A DNA stretch of 38,844 nt from CAZFVY01 sp964522665 (GCA_964522665.1 CAZFVY010000069.1:1-38844), one strand, 5' to 3'; counted from the first letter of the stretch, positions 7,903-16,860 are shown. Translations and numbers: made by a program. The notes: generated by a model from the sequence alone, not told the origin.

Positions 7903-9207
7903 ATGCTCGATATTAAATACGTTCGCGAACAACCCGAAGAGGCTCGCCGCCGCCTGGCGTCACGCGGCGCCGGCGACGAGGGGCGCCTTGATGAGTTGTT
8001 GGCGTTCGATGAGCAGCGGCGTAAAGCCTTGGCCGAGGTCGAACAGCTCAAGGCTCAACGCAACCGTGTCTCGAAGGAGATCGGCGCGCTGATGGCCCAG
8101 AAACGGCCCGCCGAGGCGGATGCGAAGAAGTCCGAAACCCGCGAGATCGGCGACCGCATCACCAAGCTCGACGCGCAAGTGGCGGAGGCCGAGGCCGCGC
8201 GCGATCAGTTAATGCTGCGCCTGCCCAATTTGCCCAACCCAAGCGTGGCCCAAGGAAAAAGCGCGGCGGACAATCCGCTGATCCGCGTTTGGGGTGAGGC
8301 GCCGAACTTTGCCTTCAAGCCCAAAGGCCACGTTGAATTGTGTGAATCGTTGCGCCTGGTTGATTTTGCGCGCGGCGCGAAACTTTCAGGTAGCGGTTTT
8401 CTTCTCTACACGAATTGGGGCGCTCGATTGGAGCGCGCTTTGATCCAATTCCTCCTCGACCTTCACACTCAGCGGCACGGTTACGTCGAGGTCTCGCCGC
8501 CGTTCATCGTCAATCGTGAGTGCATGATCGGCGTGGGACAGTTCCCCAAATTTGTCGATCAAGCCTACGCCGCTCAGGAAGGCCTGGACGCGGGCACGCT
8601 GGGGAAGCTTTACCTGGTTCCAACCGCTGAGGCGCCGGTCGCCAATATCCACCGGGATGAAATTCTGAAAGAGGCTCAATTGCCGATACGCTATTGCGCT
8701 TACAGCCCTTGCTTCCGAGCTGAAGCGGGCGCGGCCGGGGTCGGCACGCGCGGCATGATTCGCGTGCATCAGTTCGACAAGGTTGAATTGATCAAGATCG
8801 TCAAGCCGGAGCAAGGCTACGACGAATTGGAAGCGATGGTGGCCGACGCCGAACGCGTGCTGCAAGCGCTGGAACTGCACTACAAGGTCATCCAACTCTG
8901 CACCGGCGATATGGGCTTCGCCAGCGCCAAGACCTACGACATCGAAGTTTGGGCGCCAGGGCAGGGGACTTACCTCGAAGTTTCCAGTTGCTCGAACTGC
9001 GAGGATTTTCAGGCGCGGCGAATGAATTTGCGCTTCAAATCGGAGTCGGGCGAGAACCGGTTTCCGCACATTCTCAACGGGAGCGGGACGGCTTTGGCTC
9101 GCCTTTTTGTCGCGCTCATTGAGACGCATCAGCAACCCGACGGCAGCGTCGCGATTCCGGCGGCGCTTCAGCCGTATCTGAAGAGCGACCGGATCACTCC
9201 GGCTTGA
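7903..9207 (+). CDS. serS: Seryl-tRNA synthetase
   Basis: A 434-residue class II synthetase that charges tRNA-Ser. The N-terminal tRNA-binding antiparallel coiled coil covers about 25-105. The catalytic core follows, with motif 2 around CFRAEAGAAGVGTRGMIRVHQF and motif 3 around NGSGTALARLFVALIETHQ. The ending PAALQPYL is typical for bacterial SerRS. I chose ATG 7903 because MLDIKYVREQPEE is the classic start; an open frame continues upstream to 7750 but encodes nothing SerRS-like. No Shine-Dalgarno site precedes the start; instead a -10 box lies only six bases upstream. The stop TGA shares one base with the glgA start (TGATG), so the two genes are coupled. Confidence 0.97.
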   Translation: MLDIKYVREQPEEARRRLASRGAGDEGRLDELLAFDEQRRKALAEVEQLKAQRNRVSKEIGALMAQKRPAEADAKKSETREIGDRITKLDAQVAEAEAARDQLMLRLPNLPNPSVAQGKSAADNPLIRVWGEAPNFAFKPKGHVELCESLRLVDFARGAKLSGSGFLLYTNWGARLERALIQFLLDLHTQRHGYVEVSPPFIVNRECMIGVGQFPKFVDQAYAAQEGLDAGTLGKLYLVPTAEAPVANIHRDEILKEAQLPIRYCAYSPCFRAEAGAAGVGTRGMIRVHQFDKVELIKIVKPEQGYDELEAMVADAERVLQALELHYKVIQLCTGDMGFASAKTYDIEVWAPGQGTYLEVSSCSNCEDFQARRMNLRFKSESGENRFPHILNGSGTALARLFVALIETHQQPDGSVAIPAALQPYLKSDRITPA

Positions 9208-10652
9208 TGCGAGTTCTTCTGGCCAGTAGCGAGGTCCACCCCTACTCCAAAACTGGCGGCTTGGCTGACATGGTGGGGGCCTTGTCGGTCTCGCTGGCGC
9301 AAGGCGGCGCCCGGGTCGGCGTCGTAACGCCGCTTTATCGTGGCGTCCGAGAACGATTTCCCGCGTTAAAACCGTTCGATTGGGAACTCGATCTTCCGCT
9401 CGGCTCGCGATCCGTCCAAGCCCGCGTTTGGACCCTGCAACCGCGGCGTGGGTTAACTTTATATTTCATCGATAAACCGGAGTTTTACGACCGCGCCGGA
9501 GTTTATCAGGAGGCCGGCATTTCTTATCCGGACAACGCGGCGCGCTACGTATTCTTCTCCAAATGCGTCGTCAACCTCGCCCGTTATTTGCCTTGGCGTC
9601 CGGAGATCGTCCACGCCCACGACTGGCAGACCGGCCTGGCGCCGCTGCTCATGCTGCATCAGCGTCGCTGGGAAGGTTGGGCCGACGCCGCTCGCAGTTG
9701 TTTGACCATCCACAACCTGGCCTACCAGGGCCACTTTTCCCGGCAGGAATACGACCTGACGAATCTGCCGTTGGATTATTTTCATCCGCACGGAGTCGAA
9801 TGGTACGGCGGTTTTAACGCGCTGAAGGCCGGTATCGTCTATGCGGACCTCGTCAGCACCGTCAGCCCGCGCTATGCGCAGGAAATCCTGACCCCGGAAT
9901 TCGGCTGCGGCTTGGAAGGAGTTTTGCAACAGCGGAAGGATTCGTTGCGCGGCATCCTAAACGGGGTTGACTATACCGAATGGACGACCACCGATGACAA
10001 GGCCCTGCCCAAGCCCTATTCGCGCGCCGATTTGCGCGGCAAAGGCGTGGCCAAGGCGACGCTCCAGGCGGAACTGGGCTTGCCGGTCGCGCCCGCCATC
10101 CCACTCTTTGGAAATGTCGGTCGGCTTGCGGACCAAAAAGGAATCGATATTTTGTTGGCCGCCCTGGAGGAAATGCTTTCCGCCGACCTCCAATTCGTGC
10201 TTTTGGGCAGCGGCGAGCCCTCGTATGAAGCAGCCTTCACGGATTTGGCGGCCCGATACCCGGACAAGGTCGCGGTCCGGTTCGACTTCGATAACGATCT
10301 GTCGCATCGCATTGAGGCGGGCGCGGATTTTTTCGTGATGCCGTCGAAATTCGAACCGTGCGGCTTAAATCAAATGTACAGCTTGCGTTACGGAACCATC
10401 CCAATCGTTCGCGCGACGGGCGGTTTGCAGGACTCGGTGGTTGATTTAGTCGAGAACCCCGAACAGGCGGACGGCTTGAAATTTCACGAATACTCGAGCC
10501 GCGCGCTCGCCAAGACGATTCGCAAGGCTTTAGTGCTATATCGGGAACCCGAACTGATGGCGCATTTCCTGAACAACGCGATGGCGGCGGATTTTTCGTG
10601 GACCCGGACCCGGAGGGAGTATTTGGAGCTTTACGGGACGGTATTGGGCTAA
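9207..10652 (+). CDS. glgA: Glycogen (starch) synthase, GT5
   Basis: A 481-residue GT-B enzyme that extends alpha-1,4-glucan from ADP-glucose. The ADP-glucose loop KTGGLAD is at 15-21, HAHDWQTGL lies at about residue 135, and the catalytic FEPCGLNQMYSLRYGTIPIV begins at 382 (E383 in the conserved Glu pair), followed by TGGLQDSV. Length matches the bacterial family. The start codon overlaps the serS stop by one base, so glycogen synthesis is expressed with a housekeeping synthetase. No other glycogen genes (glgB, glgC, glgP) are in the window. Confidence 0.96.
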   Translation: MRVLLASSEVHPYSKTGGLADMVGALSVSLAQGGARVGVVTPLYRGVRERFPALKPFDWELDLPLGSRSVQARVWTLQPRRGLTLYFIDKPEFYDRAGVYQEAGISYPDNAARYVFFSKCVVNLARYLPWRPEIVHAHDWQTGLAPLLMLHQRRWEGWADAARSCLTIHNLAYQGHFSRQEYDLTNLPLDYFHPHGVEWYGGFNALKAGIVYADLVSTVSPRYAQEILTPEFGCGLEGVLQQRKDSLRGILNGVDYTEWTTTDDKALPKPYSRADLRGKGVAKATLQAELGLPVAPAIPLFGNVGRLADQKGIDILLAALEEMLSADLQFVLLGSGEPSYEAAFTDLAARYPDKVAVRFDFDNDLSHRIEAGADFFVMPSKFEPCGLNQMYSLRYGTIPIVRATGGLQDSVVDLVENPEQADGLKFHEYSSRALAKTIRKALVLYREPELMAHFLNNAMAADFSWTRTRREYLELYGTVLG

Positions 10653-10688
10653 CGCTCAGGGCGGCATCTGAAGTAAATATAACAAATA

Positions 10689-11684
10689 TTGTGCGAATAC
10701 ACACGAATAGGTTTGCCTGAGCTTCGGGCGTCTGCACCACGCTTGCAACCGCCACTCGTCAAACTAAAGGCCGCCTACAAGATTGCCTTTTCACCGGCGG
10801 AGGACCGCTTGGCGTTTTGCGGGGGCCGCGACGTCAGCGTTCGCAGCCTCCCCGCATTCAAGCCGGTATTTGCCGTTCACCCCATTGCTCATCCTTCTCA
10901 AATTGATTTCTCACCGGGCGGACGCCTTTTGGCCCTCAAAAGCACCTCTGGCCGCATAGTCATTTTGGATGCACAGACGGGACGGACTCTTATGGATTTT
11001 CGCAACCAGAACGAGAAAGAAGGTTCCGCAGCGCTCTTTTCGAGCTGCGGGCGTAACATCGTCTCGGTTTCCTGGGGCGGCTTGTTGAGCGTGCGCGACA
11101 GTGCGACGGGTAAGCTTGTTTTCTCTCACGTTCGCGAGGACCGTATGTTGGATCACCTGTCGGTCCCTCGGGACCGCCGGTTCTTTGTTTACTCGGTTGG
11201 GCGTTCTCCTCGGTCGGATTCACAGCCACCCCCGCCAGAGGCCGTCGTCTTGCATTCGTGGCCTATTCAAAACGACTACTGCCGCGAGTTGCCCCGGCGC
11301 TGGTCATTTATTAGGGCCTTGCAGGTCAGCCCGCTGGGACAATATCTGGCAGTCATATATGGTGCACCTCCCGAGGCCGTCGAGATTTATGACATCAAGC
11401 GCTCGATCGTCGTCGCTCGCCGCGCCGTGCGTTTCGGCGGCACGGGTTGCTCCGTCGGTTGGTCGCCTGACGAGAAGCTTCTCGTCATTAACGGTGATGA
11501 GCAGTTCTTGGTGCTGGAGATGCCGAACCTCACTGAGAGGTATGTGTTTCCTTTCCGCTATCCGTGCCACGTGGTAATCTCGCCGTCATCGCGATTTCTC
11601 GCTTTGGGTTCTTGGACCAAGAGTTTCATTGTCCCGCTGGACCATTTACCGCAATTCGTCGAGAAGATGAGGGAGAAGAAGTGA
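10689..11684 (+). CDS. Beta-propeller (WD40-like) repeat protein, possibly 5'-truncated
   Basis: Up to 331 residues of repeats that look like WD40 blades, each beginning with an F/V-SP-x2-x-LA type strand: IAFSPAEDRLAFCGG, IDFSPGGRLLALKS, LQVSPLGQYLAVIYG, VGWSPDEKLLVINGD and VISPSSRFLALGS. Such proteins are usually binding scaffolds; no enzymatic domain is visible. The only upstream start is a TTG at 10689, just after an in-frame TAA (10680-10682), with no ribosome site and no signal peptide, so the true N-terminus may be lost or start further in. The gene looks less GC-rich than its neighbours by eye (not counted), and an AT-rich patch precedes it (about 10674-10690). It may be part of an acquired segment between glgA and the lepB cluster. 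Confidence 0.65.
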   Translation: MCEYTRIGLPELRASAPRLQPPLVKLKAAYKIAFSPAEDRLAFCGGRDVSVRSLPAFKPVFAVHPIAHPSQIDFSPGGRLLALKSTSGRIVILDAQTGRTLMDFRNQNEKEGSAALFSSCGRNIVSVSWGGLLSVRDSATGKLVFSHVREDRMLDHLSVPRDRRFFVYSVGRSPRSDSQPPPPEAVVLHSWPIQNDYCRELPRRWSFIRALQVSPLGQYLAVIYGAPPEAVEIYDIKRSIVVARRAVRFGGTGCSVGWSPDEKLLVINGDEQFLVLEMPNLTERYVFPFRYPCHVVISPSSRFLALGSWTKSFIVPLDHLPQFVEKMREKK

Positions 11685-11714
11685 AACCGCAATCGAACTC
11701 ATAGGCGACGCGTC

Positions 11715-11825
11715 GTGAAAAACCTCTTCATCATATCGTTTGCCTGCGCAGCGGCGAGCTTGCTCGCAGTTTTCTGCCTTTCGGCCATGACGATGGTTCC
11801 TCGACTTGGTGGTGAGACTGCATGA
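11715..11825 (+). CDS. Possible 36-residue single-span membrane or secreted peptide
   Basis: A GTG-initiated reading frame of 36 codons: MKNLFIISFACAASLLAVF, then a short tail ending GGETA. Its shape, two residues then Lys and a continuous hydrophobic core of about 20 residues, is that of a signal or membrane peptide. Its stop TGA overlaps the ATG of the following SDR gene (ATGA, 11822-11825), an arrangement seen in coupled genes. A good Shine-Dalgarno site for the GTG is not visible. It could instead be the remnant of a longer secreted protein, or chance. Confidence 0.35.
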   Translation: MKNLFIISFACAAASLLAVFCLSAMTMVPRLGGETA

Positions 11826-12589
11826 ACTCCCTTGCCCATAAAGTCGCTCTCGTGACTGGCGTCACCCGCCGTCAGGGAATCGGAGCCGCGATCGCTTTGG
11901 AGCTGGCGCAGGCGGGTGCGGATGTCTTTACGTCGTTCTATCGTCCCTATGACCGGAACACGCCATGGGGTGTGGCGGACACCGAACCCGAACAGATCTT
12001 GGACGCGCTGCGCCAGACGGGAGTCCACGCCGATGGCGTCGAAATCGACCTGGCGCACCCGGAGGGACCACGCACCCTCTTCGCGCGGGCGCAGGAGCGG
12101 TTTGGTCACATCGATATTCTCGTGAATAACGCCGCCTACTCGACGACGACGCGGGTGGAACAGATGACCGCGGCCGATCTCGATCACCATTATGCCGTCA
12201 ACCTGCGCGCCGTCCTGCTCTTATGCCTGGAGTTCGTCAAGGGCTTCACCCACAGCGGGGCTGGACGAATCATCAACCTCACCTCTGGGCAAGGGCTGGC
12301 GGCGCTGCCCGACGAGCTGGCCTACGCCGCGACCAAAGGCGGCGTCGATGCGTTGACACTGAGCTTGAGCGCCGCCGTCGCAGGGCGCGGGATGACCGTA
12401 AACGCGGTGGATCCCGGCCCAACAGATACGGGCTGGATGCGGGCGGAGCAGCGGGCGGCGCTGCTCGCGACGGCGCCAATGGGTCGCCTGGGGACACCTC
12501 AGGATGCGGCGCGGGTGGTGGCCTTCCTTGCGTCAGAGGCCGCAGGATGGGTCACCGGTCAGGTGATTCGGGCGCGGGGGAGCAGTTAG
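11822..12589 (+). CDS. SDR-family oxidoreductase (FabG-like)
   Basis: A 255-residue classical short-chain dehydrogenase. The nucleotide-binding TGVTRRQGIG motif is at 12-21, NNAA at 102-105, and the catalytic set is S155, Y168 and K172 (YAATK). PGPTDTGW follows at 198-205. The C-terminus ends early, at GQVIRARGSS, where many relatives continue with a Gly-Gly-Phe tail, so the last residues are unusual. The substrate cannot be told; the insertion RPYDRNTPWGVADTEPEQI after the second strand marks a particular subgroup that I cannot name. A GGTGGTGAG-like ribosome site lies seven bases upstream. It converges with the signal peptidase gene across 84 bases. Confidence 0.88.
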   Translation: MNSLAHKVALVTGVTRRQGIGAAIALELAQAGADVFTSFYRPYDRNTPWGVADTEPEQILDALRQTGVHADGVEIDLAHPEGPRTLFARAQERFGHIDILVNNAAYSTTTRVEQMTAADLDHHYAVNLRAVLLLCLEFVKGFTHSGAGRIINLTSGQGLAALPDELAYAATKGGVDALTLSLSAAVAGRGMTVNAVDPGPTDTGWMRAEQRAALLATAPMGRLGTPQDAARVVAFLASEAAGWVTGQVIRARGSS

Positions 12590-12673
12590 CCCGCAATCAC
12601 TTCCCGTCGCGGTAACGTCTTAAACAGTAAATCGGCGCCACAAGGTAGCCCGCTGACTGAAGAGGAATCACCT

Positions 12674-13846
12674 TTACCGCGGAGTCCACCCAAACCGTTC
12701 CGACACCGGCCAGTAAACGAAGCATGACTTGCCGATGACGTTTTCCTGCGGGAAATCACCCCACGACCGTGAATCGGCGCTGTTCAACGTGTTGTCGCCC
12801 ATGACGACATAATGTTGGGGGCGGACGACGAATTCCTCTTTAGCGTTCGGAAAATAAGGCGCCAAGCCGGCCACGCCGGCTCGACGGGCGGTTTCGCCAT
12901 TGACGTGGCCGGAGTAATGGCTTTCCTCGGGATCGCCAACGAACGAATAGACGAACTCGAAATGCGGCGTCGCCGCGTCGAGGCGTTCGCCATTCACGAT
13001 CAAGTGCCGGTCGTCGCCGATGCGCAGATGCTCGCCGCCGAGACCCACGAGCCGCTTGATGTAAAACTGGTCACCCTGAATCGCGAGTCCCGGCACGTCT
13101 TTGGTCTCAAAAACCACGATCTCGCCGCGCCGCGGACGACGAAAATTATAGGTCACCCGATTGACGAAAAGATGATCACCAGCCGTGACCTTCAGGTTTA
13201 TGATCTCCTCGCCGGGCTGATAATTGTGATGCCACATGGCGCCGCCGCGCCGCAGCAGGCTCTCGGGTGGAAACCAAACGGTGTAGGTCGTATCACCGAT
13301 TTGGAAATCCTCCTTTTTCACGAATGGAAAAACCGTCTTCGGGCCGTCCGCGCTGCGCAACTCGCCACCGGTCTTCGCCACGACCCGGTAATAGGACGTG
13401 CCATGCACCCACGACTCATAGATTCGCCGCCACCCGGTGGGAATCGAGGCCTCCGGACTCACGCGCAAATCGGTTTGATGAATCCCATAAAGGGTCGGCT
13501 GCATCGATCCCGTCGGGATTTTGAACGGCTGCAAGATGAACGTGCGAACGCCCAGTGCCACCGCGAGGGCCACCAGCAAAACCTCGACGTTTTCGCGCCA
13601 GGCCGAATTGGGATAAGGCACCAAATGCTCATTCGCGGCGCCTTCGAGGGATTCCATTCGCTCCCGCAACGTCTCGTCCGAACTACCGGACGCCACCGCG
13701 ACCTGGAGGGCGTTCATCGGCGCGTAGATTCCGTCGCGCGCCGTGGGGCTGAGCAAGTCTTGCTGGGCGCGGACAAGTTTCAGGACGTGCGAGCGGAGTT
13801 CTCCGGCCTGCCGGACGGTGCGGGATAAGAGCCAGCGCAGGATCAT
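12674..13846 (-). CDS. lepB: Type I signal peptidase, second of tandem pair
   Basis: A 390-residue membrane serine/lysine protease that removes signal peptides on the outer face of the inner membrane. About 85 N-terminal cytoplasmic residues, largely helical, precede a single membrane segment at 86-105. The catalytic Ser is S114 in IPTGSMQPTL and the Lys is K264 in YIKRLVGLGGEHLRIG; box YNFRRPRRGEIVVF lies at 233-246. The Ser-Lys distance is 150 residues, against about 55 in the E. coli enzyme, so a large domain is inserted between them. It follows the other copy by nine bases and has exactly the same length, so it comes from a tandem duplication. I assign the family symbol to both copies. 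Confidence 0.93.
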   Translation of the reverse strand: MILRWLLSRTVRQAGELRSHVLKLVRAQQDLLSPTARDGIYAPMNALQVAVASGSSDETLRERMESLEGAANEHLVPYPNSAWRENVEVLLVALAVALGVRTFILQPFKIPTGSMQPTLYGIHQTDLRVSPEASIPTGWRRIYESWVHGTSYYRVVAKTGGELRSADGPKTVFPFVKKEDFQIGDTTYTVWFPPESLLRRGGAMWHHNYQPGEEIINLKVTAGDHLFVNRVTYNFRRPRRGEIVVFETKDVPGLAIQGDQFYIKRLVGLGGEHLRIGDDRHLIVNGERLDAATPHFEFVYSFVGDPEESHYSGHVNGETARRAGVAGLAPYFPNAKEEFVVRPQHYVVMGDNTLNSADSRSWGDFPQENVIGKSCFVYWPVSERFGWTPR

Positions 13847-13855
13847 AAAACGTCG

Positions 13856-15028
13856 TTAGCGGCTGCCCCAGCCAAGGCGGCTGGTGAACGGCCAAAAGAC
13901 CAGAAATGATTTTCCGATGACCTTTTGCCGGGGAAAATCACCCCAAGCCCGCGAATCGAAACTGTTCATCGTATTGTCGCCCATGACGAGGTACCGGTTC
14001 GGCCCAACGATGTTCTCGGCGGTTTCATTGGGAAACAACGGCGCCAGCTCCGCGCGGCTGTATTGCGCGCCGACCACTCCATTGACGTGCCCGGAATAGT
14101 GATCAATGAGTGGAATCGGGCCGAAGTTATAGACCTTGTCAAAATGAGGCGTGCTCGCGTCCAGGCGCTGCCCGTTGACCACCACGTGCCGGTCGTTACC
14201 GATGCGCAGATGATCGCCGCTCAAGCCGATCAACCGTTTGATGTAGTAGGTGTCCTGAATCAGTAGAGGAATCCCGGAAGAGATAAAGACAATGATCTCA
14301 CCGCGCCGCGGGTGGCGAAAATTGTAGGTCAAGCGATCGACGAAAAGATGGTCGCCGGCGGTCACCTTGAGCTTGAGAATGTCCTCGCCCTGGTGAAACG
14401 TTTGCCCTTGCTGCCAGCCGGTCATCTGGCCGAGGTCGGCCGGCGGAAACCAAATCGTGTACCATTGATCGCCGACGAGGAGCCGCTGCCGTTTGACGAA
14501 CGGCAAAAGCGTTTGGGGCGCTTCGAGCGCCTGCAACGGTCCGTCCGCCCGCGCGACCACGTGAAAATAGGAGACGCCGTACGCCAGGCGTTCAAACACT
14601 CGCCGCGCCACGCCCGGAATCTGAAAGCCGGCGTCGCCGCGATGGTCCTCGTGCGTGATCCCAAAGAGAGTCGGCTGCATCGACCCCGACGGAATCGTGA
14701 AATGCTGCGCAAAGAAGGTAAAGATCGACAGCACGATGGTGAGGCTCACCAAAATCATCTCGACGTTCTCCCGCATCACCGCTTGCGGATACGGCCGCAG
14801 CGCCTGGCTGGCGACCCCTTCAAACCGTTCCATCTCGGCGCGCAAGTCGGCCGCCGAAGCGTGCGAAGTAATGCGTTCGTCGAACCGGGTCAACGCGGTT
14901 CGTAAGTTGGCGACCGCCGCCGCAGGCAGCACGTCCTGTTGAGCCCGAAACATCTTGATGACGTGGCGCCGCAGTTCGACCGCCTGGCGCACGGCCTTCG
15001 AGCCGATCCATTTCCACCACATAACCAT
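13856..15028 (-). CDS. lepB: Type I signal peptidase, first of tandem pair
   Basis: A 390-residue paralogue of the downstream gene with the same plan: helical N-terminus of about 88 residues, membrane segment at roughly 89-108, catalytic S116 in IPSGSMQPTL and K264 in YIKRLIGLSGDHLRIG. It shares the long insertion between Ser and Lys (for example VKVTAGDHLFVDRLTYNFRHPRRGEI at the end of it, read across 221-245). I chose the ATG at 15028, whose first base is the last base of the lepA stop (TAATG); the frame is open further upstream but that would lie inside lepA and has no conserved content. The coupling lepA-lepB is well known in many bacteria. Sequence differences from the second copy are wide enough to suggest an old duplication and separate substrates. 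Confidence 0.94.
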   Translation of the reverse strand: MVMWWKWIGSKAVRQAVELRRHVIKMFRAQQDVLPAAAVANLRTALTRFDERITSHASAADLRAEMERFEGVASQALRPYPQAVMRENVEMILVSLTIVLSIFTFFAQHFTIPSGSMQPTLFGITHEDHRGDAGFQIPGVARRVFERLAYGVSYFHVVARADGPLQALEAPQTLLPFVKRQRLLVGDQWYTIWFPPADLGQMTGWQQGQTFHQGEDILKLKVTAGDHLFVDRLTYNFRHPRRGEIIVFISSGIPLLIQDTYYIKRLIGLSGDHLRIGNDRHVVVNGQRLDASTPHFDKVYNFGPIPLIDHYSGHVNGVVGAQYSRAELAPLFPNETAENIVGPNRYLVMGDNTMNSFDSRAWGDFPRQKVIGKSFLVFWPFTSRLGWGSR

Positions 15029-16818
15029 TACGCCTTCAGCACTTCGATGAAGGCTTCCTGCGGAATATTGACCGAGCCGAAGGTTTTCATCCGCTTTTTG
15101 CCTTCCTTCTGTTTCTCCAGCAATTTGCGTTTGCGGCTGATATCGCCGCCGTAGCATTTCGCGGTCACGTCCTTGCGCATGGCGCTCACCGATTCACGGG
15201 CGACGATTTTGCCGCCAATCGCGGCTTGGATCGCCACCTGAAATTGCTGGCGGGGGATCACTTCCTTCAGTTTGGCCGCCAGCGCCCGTCCCCTGCCCTC
15301 GGCTTTGTCGCGATGCACGATGCACGAAAAAGCGTCCACCGGCTCGGCATTGACCAGCATGTCGAGCTTAATCATGTCCGAGGCTTGATAACCGGCATAT
15401 TCATAGTCCATCGAACCGTAGCCACGGGTCAGGCTCTTGATTCGGTCATGAAAATCAATGAGGATTTCATTCAGCGGCAGCTTGCTCGTCAGCATGACCC
15501 GGCGTGCGTCGAGGGTCTCGGTATGGCTGACCTGACCACGCTTCTCACCGAGCAGAGCCATGATATCGCCAATGTTTTCGTTCGGACAGATCACAAAGGC
15601 TTCGACCATCGGCTCTTCAATTCGCTCGATATAATTCGCTTCGGGCATGAAGGCCGGGTTATCGATGTCCTTCGTTTGGCCGTCCGTCAAGGTCACCTTA
15701 TAGACAACGCTCGGGTAGGTGGCGATAATGTCCATCCCGTATTCCCGGCGCAATCGTTCCTGCACGATTTCGAGATGGAGCAAGCCAAGAAATCCGCACC
15801 GGAAACCGAAGCCCAACGCCACCGAGCTTTCCGATTGATAGACAAACGCGGAATCGTTCAGTTGCAACTTGCCCAAGTTGACTTTCAGATGCTCGTAGTC
15901 GGCGGTATTGATCGGGTAAATCCCGCTGAACACCATCGGATGGATTTCCTGGAAACCAGGCAGTGGCGCCGACGGTATGCGAGCGTCCGTCAGTGTGTCG
16001 CCCATCTTCACGTCCTTCGGGCTTTTGATATTCGCCGTGAAATAGCCGGTCTCACCGACTTCGAGCCGGTCGCGAACGTAGGGCTTGGGGTTGAAACTGC
16101 CGACCTCTTTGACTTCAACGTTTTTACCCGAGTGCAGCAGCTTCACCTGCATGCCCGCCTTTAATTCACCGTTGAAGACGCGTACGTGCGTCACCACGCC
16201 TTTATACGTGTCAAAGTAAGAATCGAAACCCAAGGCTTGCAGTGAGGCCGCCCCGGTCGGTTTCGGCGGCGGGATCCGGGCGACGATCGCCTCAAGGATT
16301 TCCTCGATCCCAATCCCTTCCTTCGCGCTCGCCGGAATGGCCGTTTCCGCGGGGATCGCCAGAATGTCTTCCAGTTGCGTCTTCGTCAGCGGGACGTTCG
16401 CGTGCGGCAGGTCGATCTTATTGATCACCGGGATGATGGTCAGATTCTGTTTCATCGCCAGGTGGACGTTGGCGACGGTCTGCGCTTCCACGCCCTGAGC
16501 GGCGTCAATGATTAGCAAGGCGCCTTCGCACGCGCTGAGGCTGCGCGAGACTTCGTACGAAAAATCGACGTGACCGGGCGTATCGATCAGGTTCAACTCG
16601 TAAGTTTCCCCGTTTTTCGCCTTATACGACATCGTCACCGGATGCGCCTTAATCGTGATGCCACGCTCCCGTTCCAAATCCATCGAATCAAGCAGTTGGG
16701 CTTCCATGTCGCGCGTGGCGATTGTGCCAGTCCGATGCAGCAGCCGATCCGAGAGGGTCGTCTTGCCATGGTCAATGTGGGCGATAATGCTAAAATTTCG
16801 TATGTGCGCGGCGTCCAT
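15028..16818 (-). CDS. lepA: Elongation factor 4 (back-translocase)
   Basis: A 596-residue translational GTPase that acts on stalled or mistranslocated ribosomes. The P-loop AHIDHGKTTL is at 13-22, the switch II motif DTPGHVDF and the NKIDLPHANV guanine-specificity motif follow, and the C-terminal LepA-specific domain includes SMDYEYAGYQASDMIKLD and the conserved tail KCYGGDISRKRKLLEKQKEGKKRMK. Length is standard for the family. It overlaps the first lepB by one base, a classic pairing, and lies 42 bases downstream of the phosphohexomutase gene on the same strand. Confidence 0.98.
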   Translation of the reverse strand: MDAAHIRNFSIIAHIDHGKTTLSDRLLHRTGTIATRDMEAQLLDSMDLERERGITIKAHPVTMSYKAKNGETYELNLIDTPGHVDFSYEVSRSLSACEGALLIIDAAQGVEAQTVANVHLAMKQNLTIIPVINKIDLPHANVPLTKTQLEDILAIPAETAIPASAKEGIGIEEILEAIVARIPPPKPTGAASLQALGFDSYFDTYKGVVTHVRVFNGELKAGMQVKLLHSGKNVEVKEVGSFNPKPYVRDRLEVGETGYFTANIKSPKDVKMGDTLTDARIPSAPLPGFQEIHPMVFSGIYPINTADYEHLKVNLGKLQLNDSAFVYQSESSVALGFGFRCGFLGLLHLEIVQERLRREYGMDIIATYPSVVYKVTLTDGQTKDIDNPAFMPEANYIERIEEPMVEAFVICPNENIGDIMALLGEKRGQVSHTETLDARRVMLTSKLPLNEILIDFHDRIKSLTRGYGSMDYEYAGYQASDMIKLDMLVNAEPVDAFSCIVHRDKAEGRGRALAAKLKEVIPRQQFQVAIQAAIGGKIVARESVSAMRKDVTAKCYGGDISRKRKLLEKQKEGKKRMKTFGSVNIPQEAFIEVLKA

Positions 16819-16860
16819 CTTTTTTCTTATTCTCCAGACCGGATTTCCAACATGACTGCC

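Noticed and set aside
8386..9135. A 249-codon minus-strand frame
   Set aside because: Antisense to the catalytic domain of serS, with no motif or start signal.
12812..13828. A 338-codon open frame on the plus strand
   Set aside because: It lies fully opposite the second lepB gene, has no family motif, and is a composition effect of high GC.
15029..15157. N-terminal extension of the first signal peptidase into lepA
   Set aside because: The extra 43 codons overlap the conserved lepA C-terminus; ATG 15028 gives a length equal to the paralogue.
15226..16164. A 312-codon open frame on the plus strand
   Set aside because: It is antisense to lepA, whose motifs are complete; no recognisable protein features.
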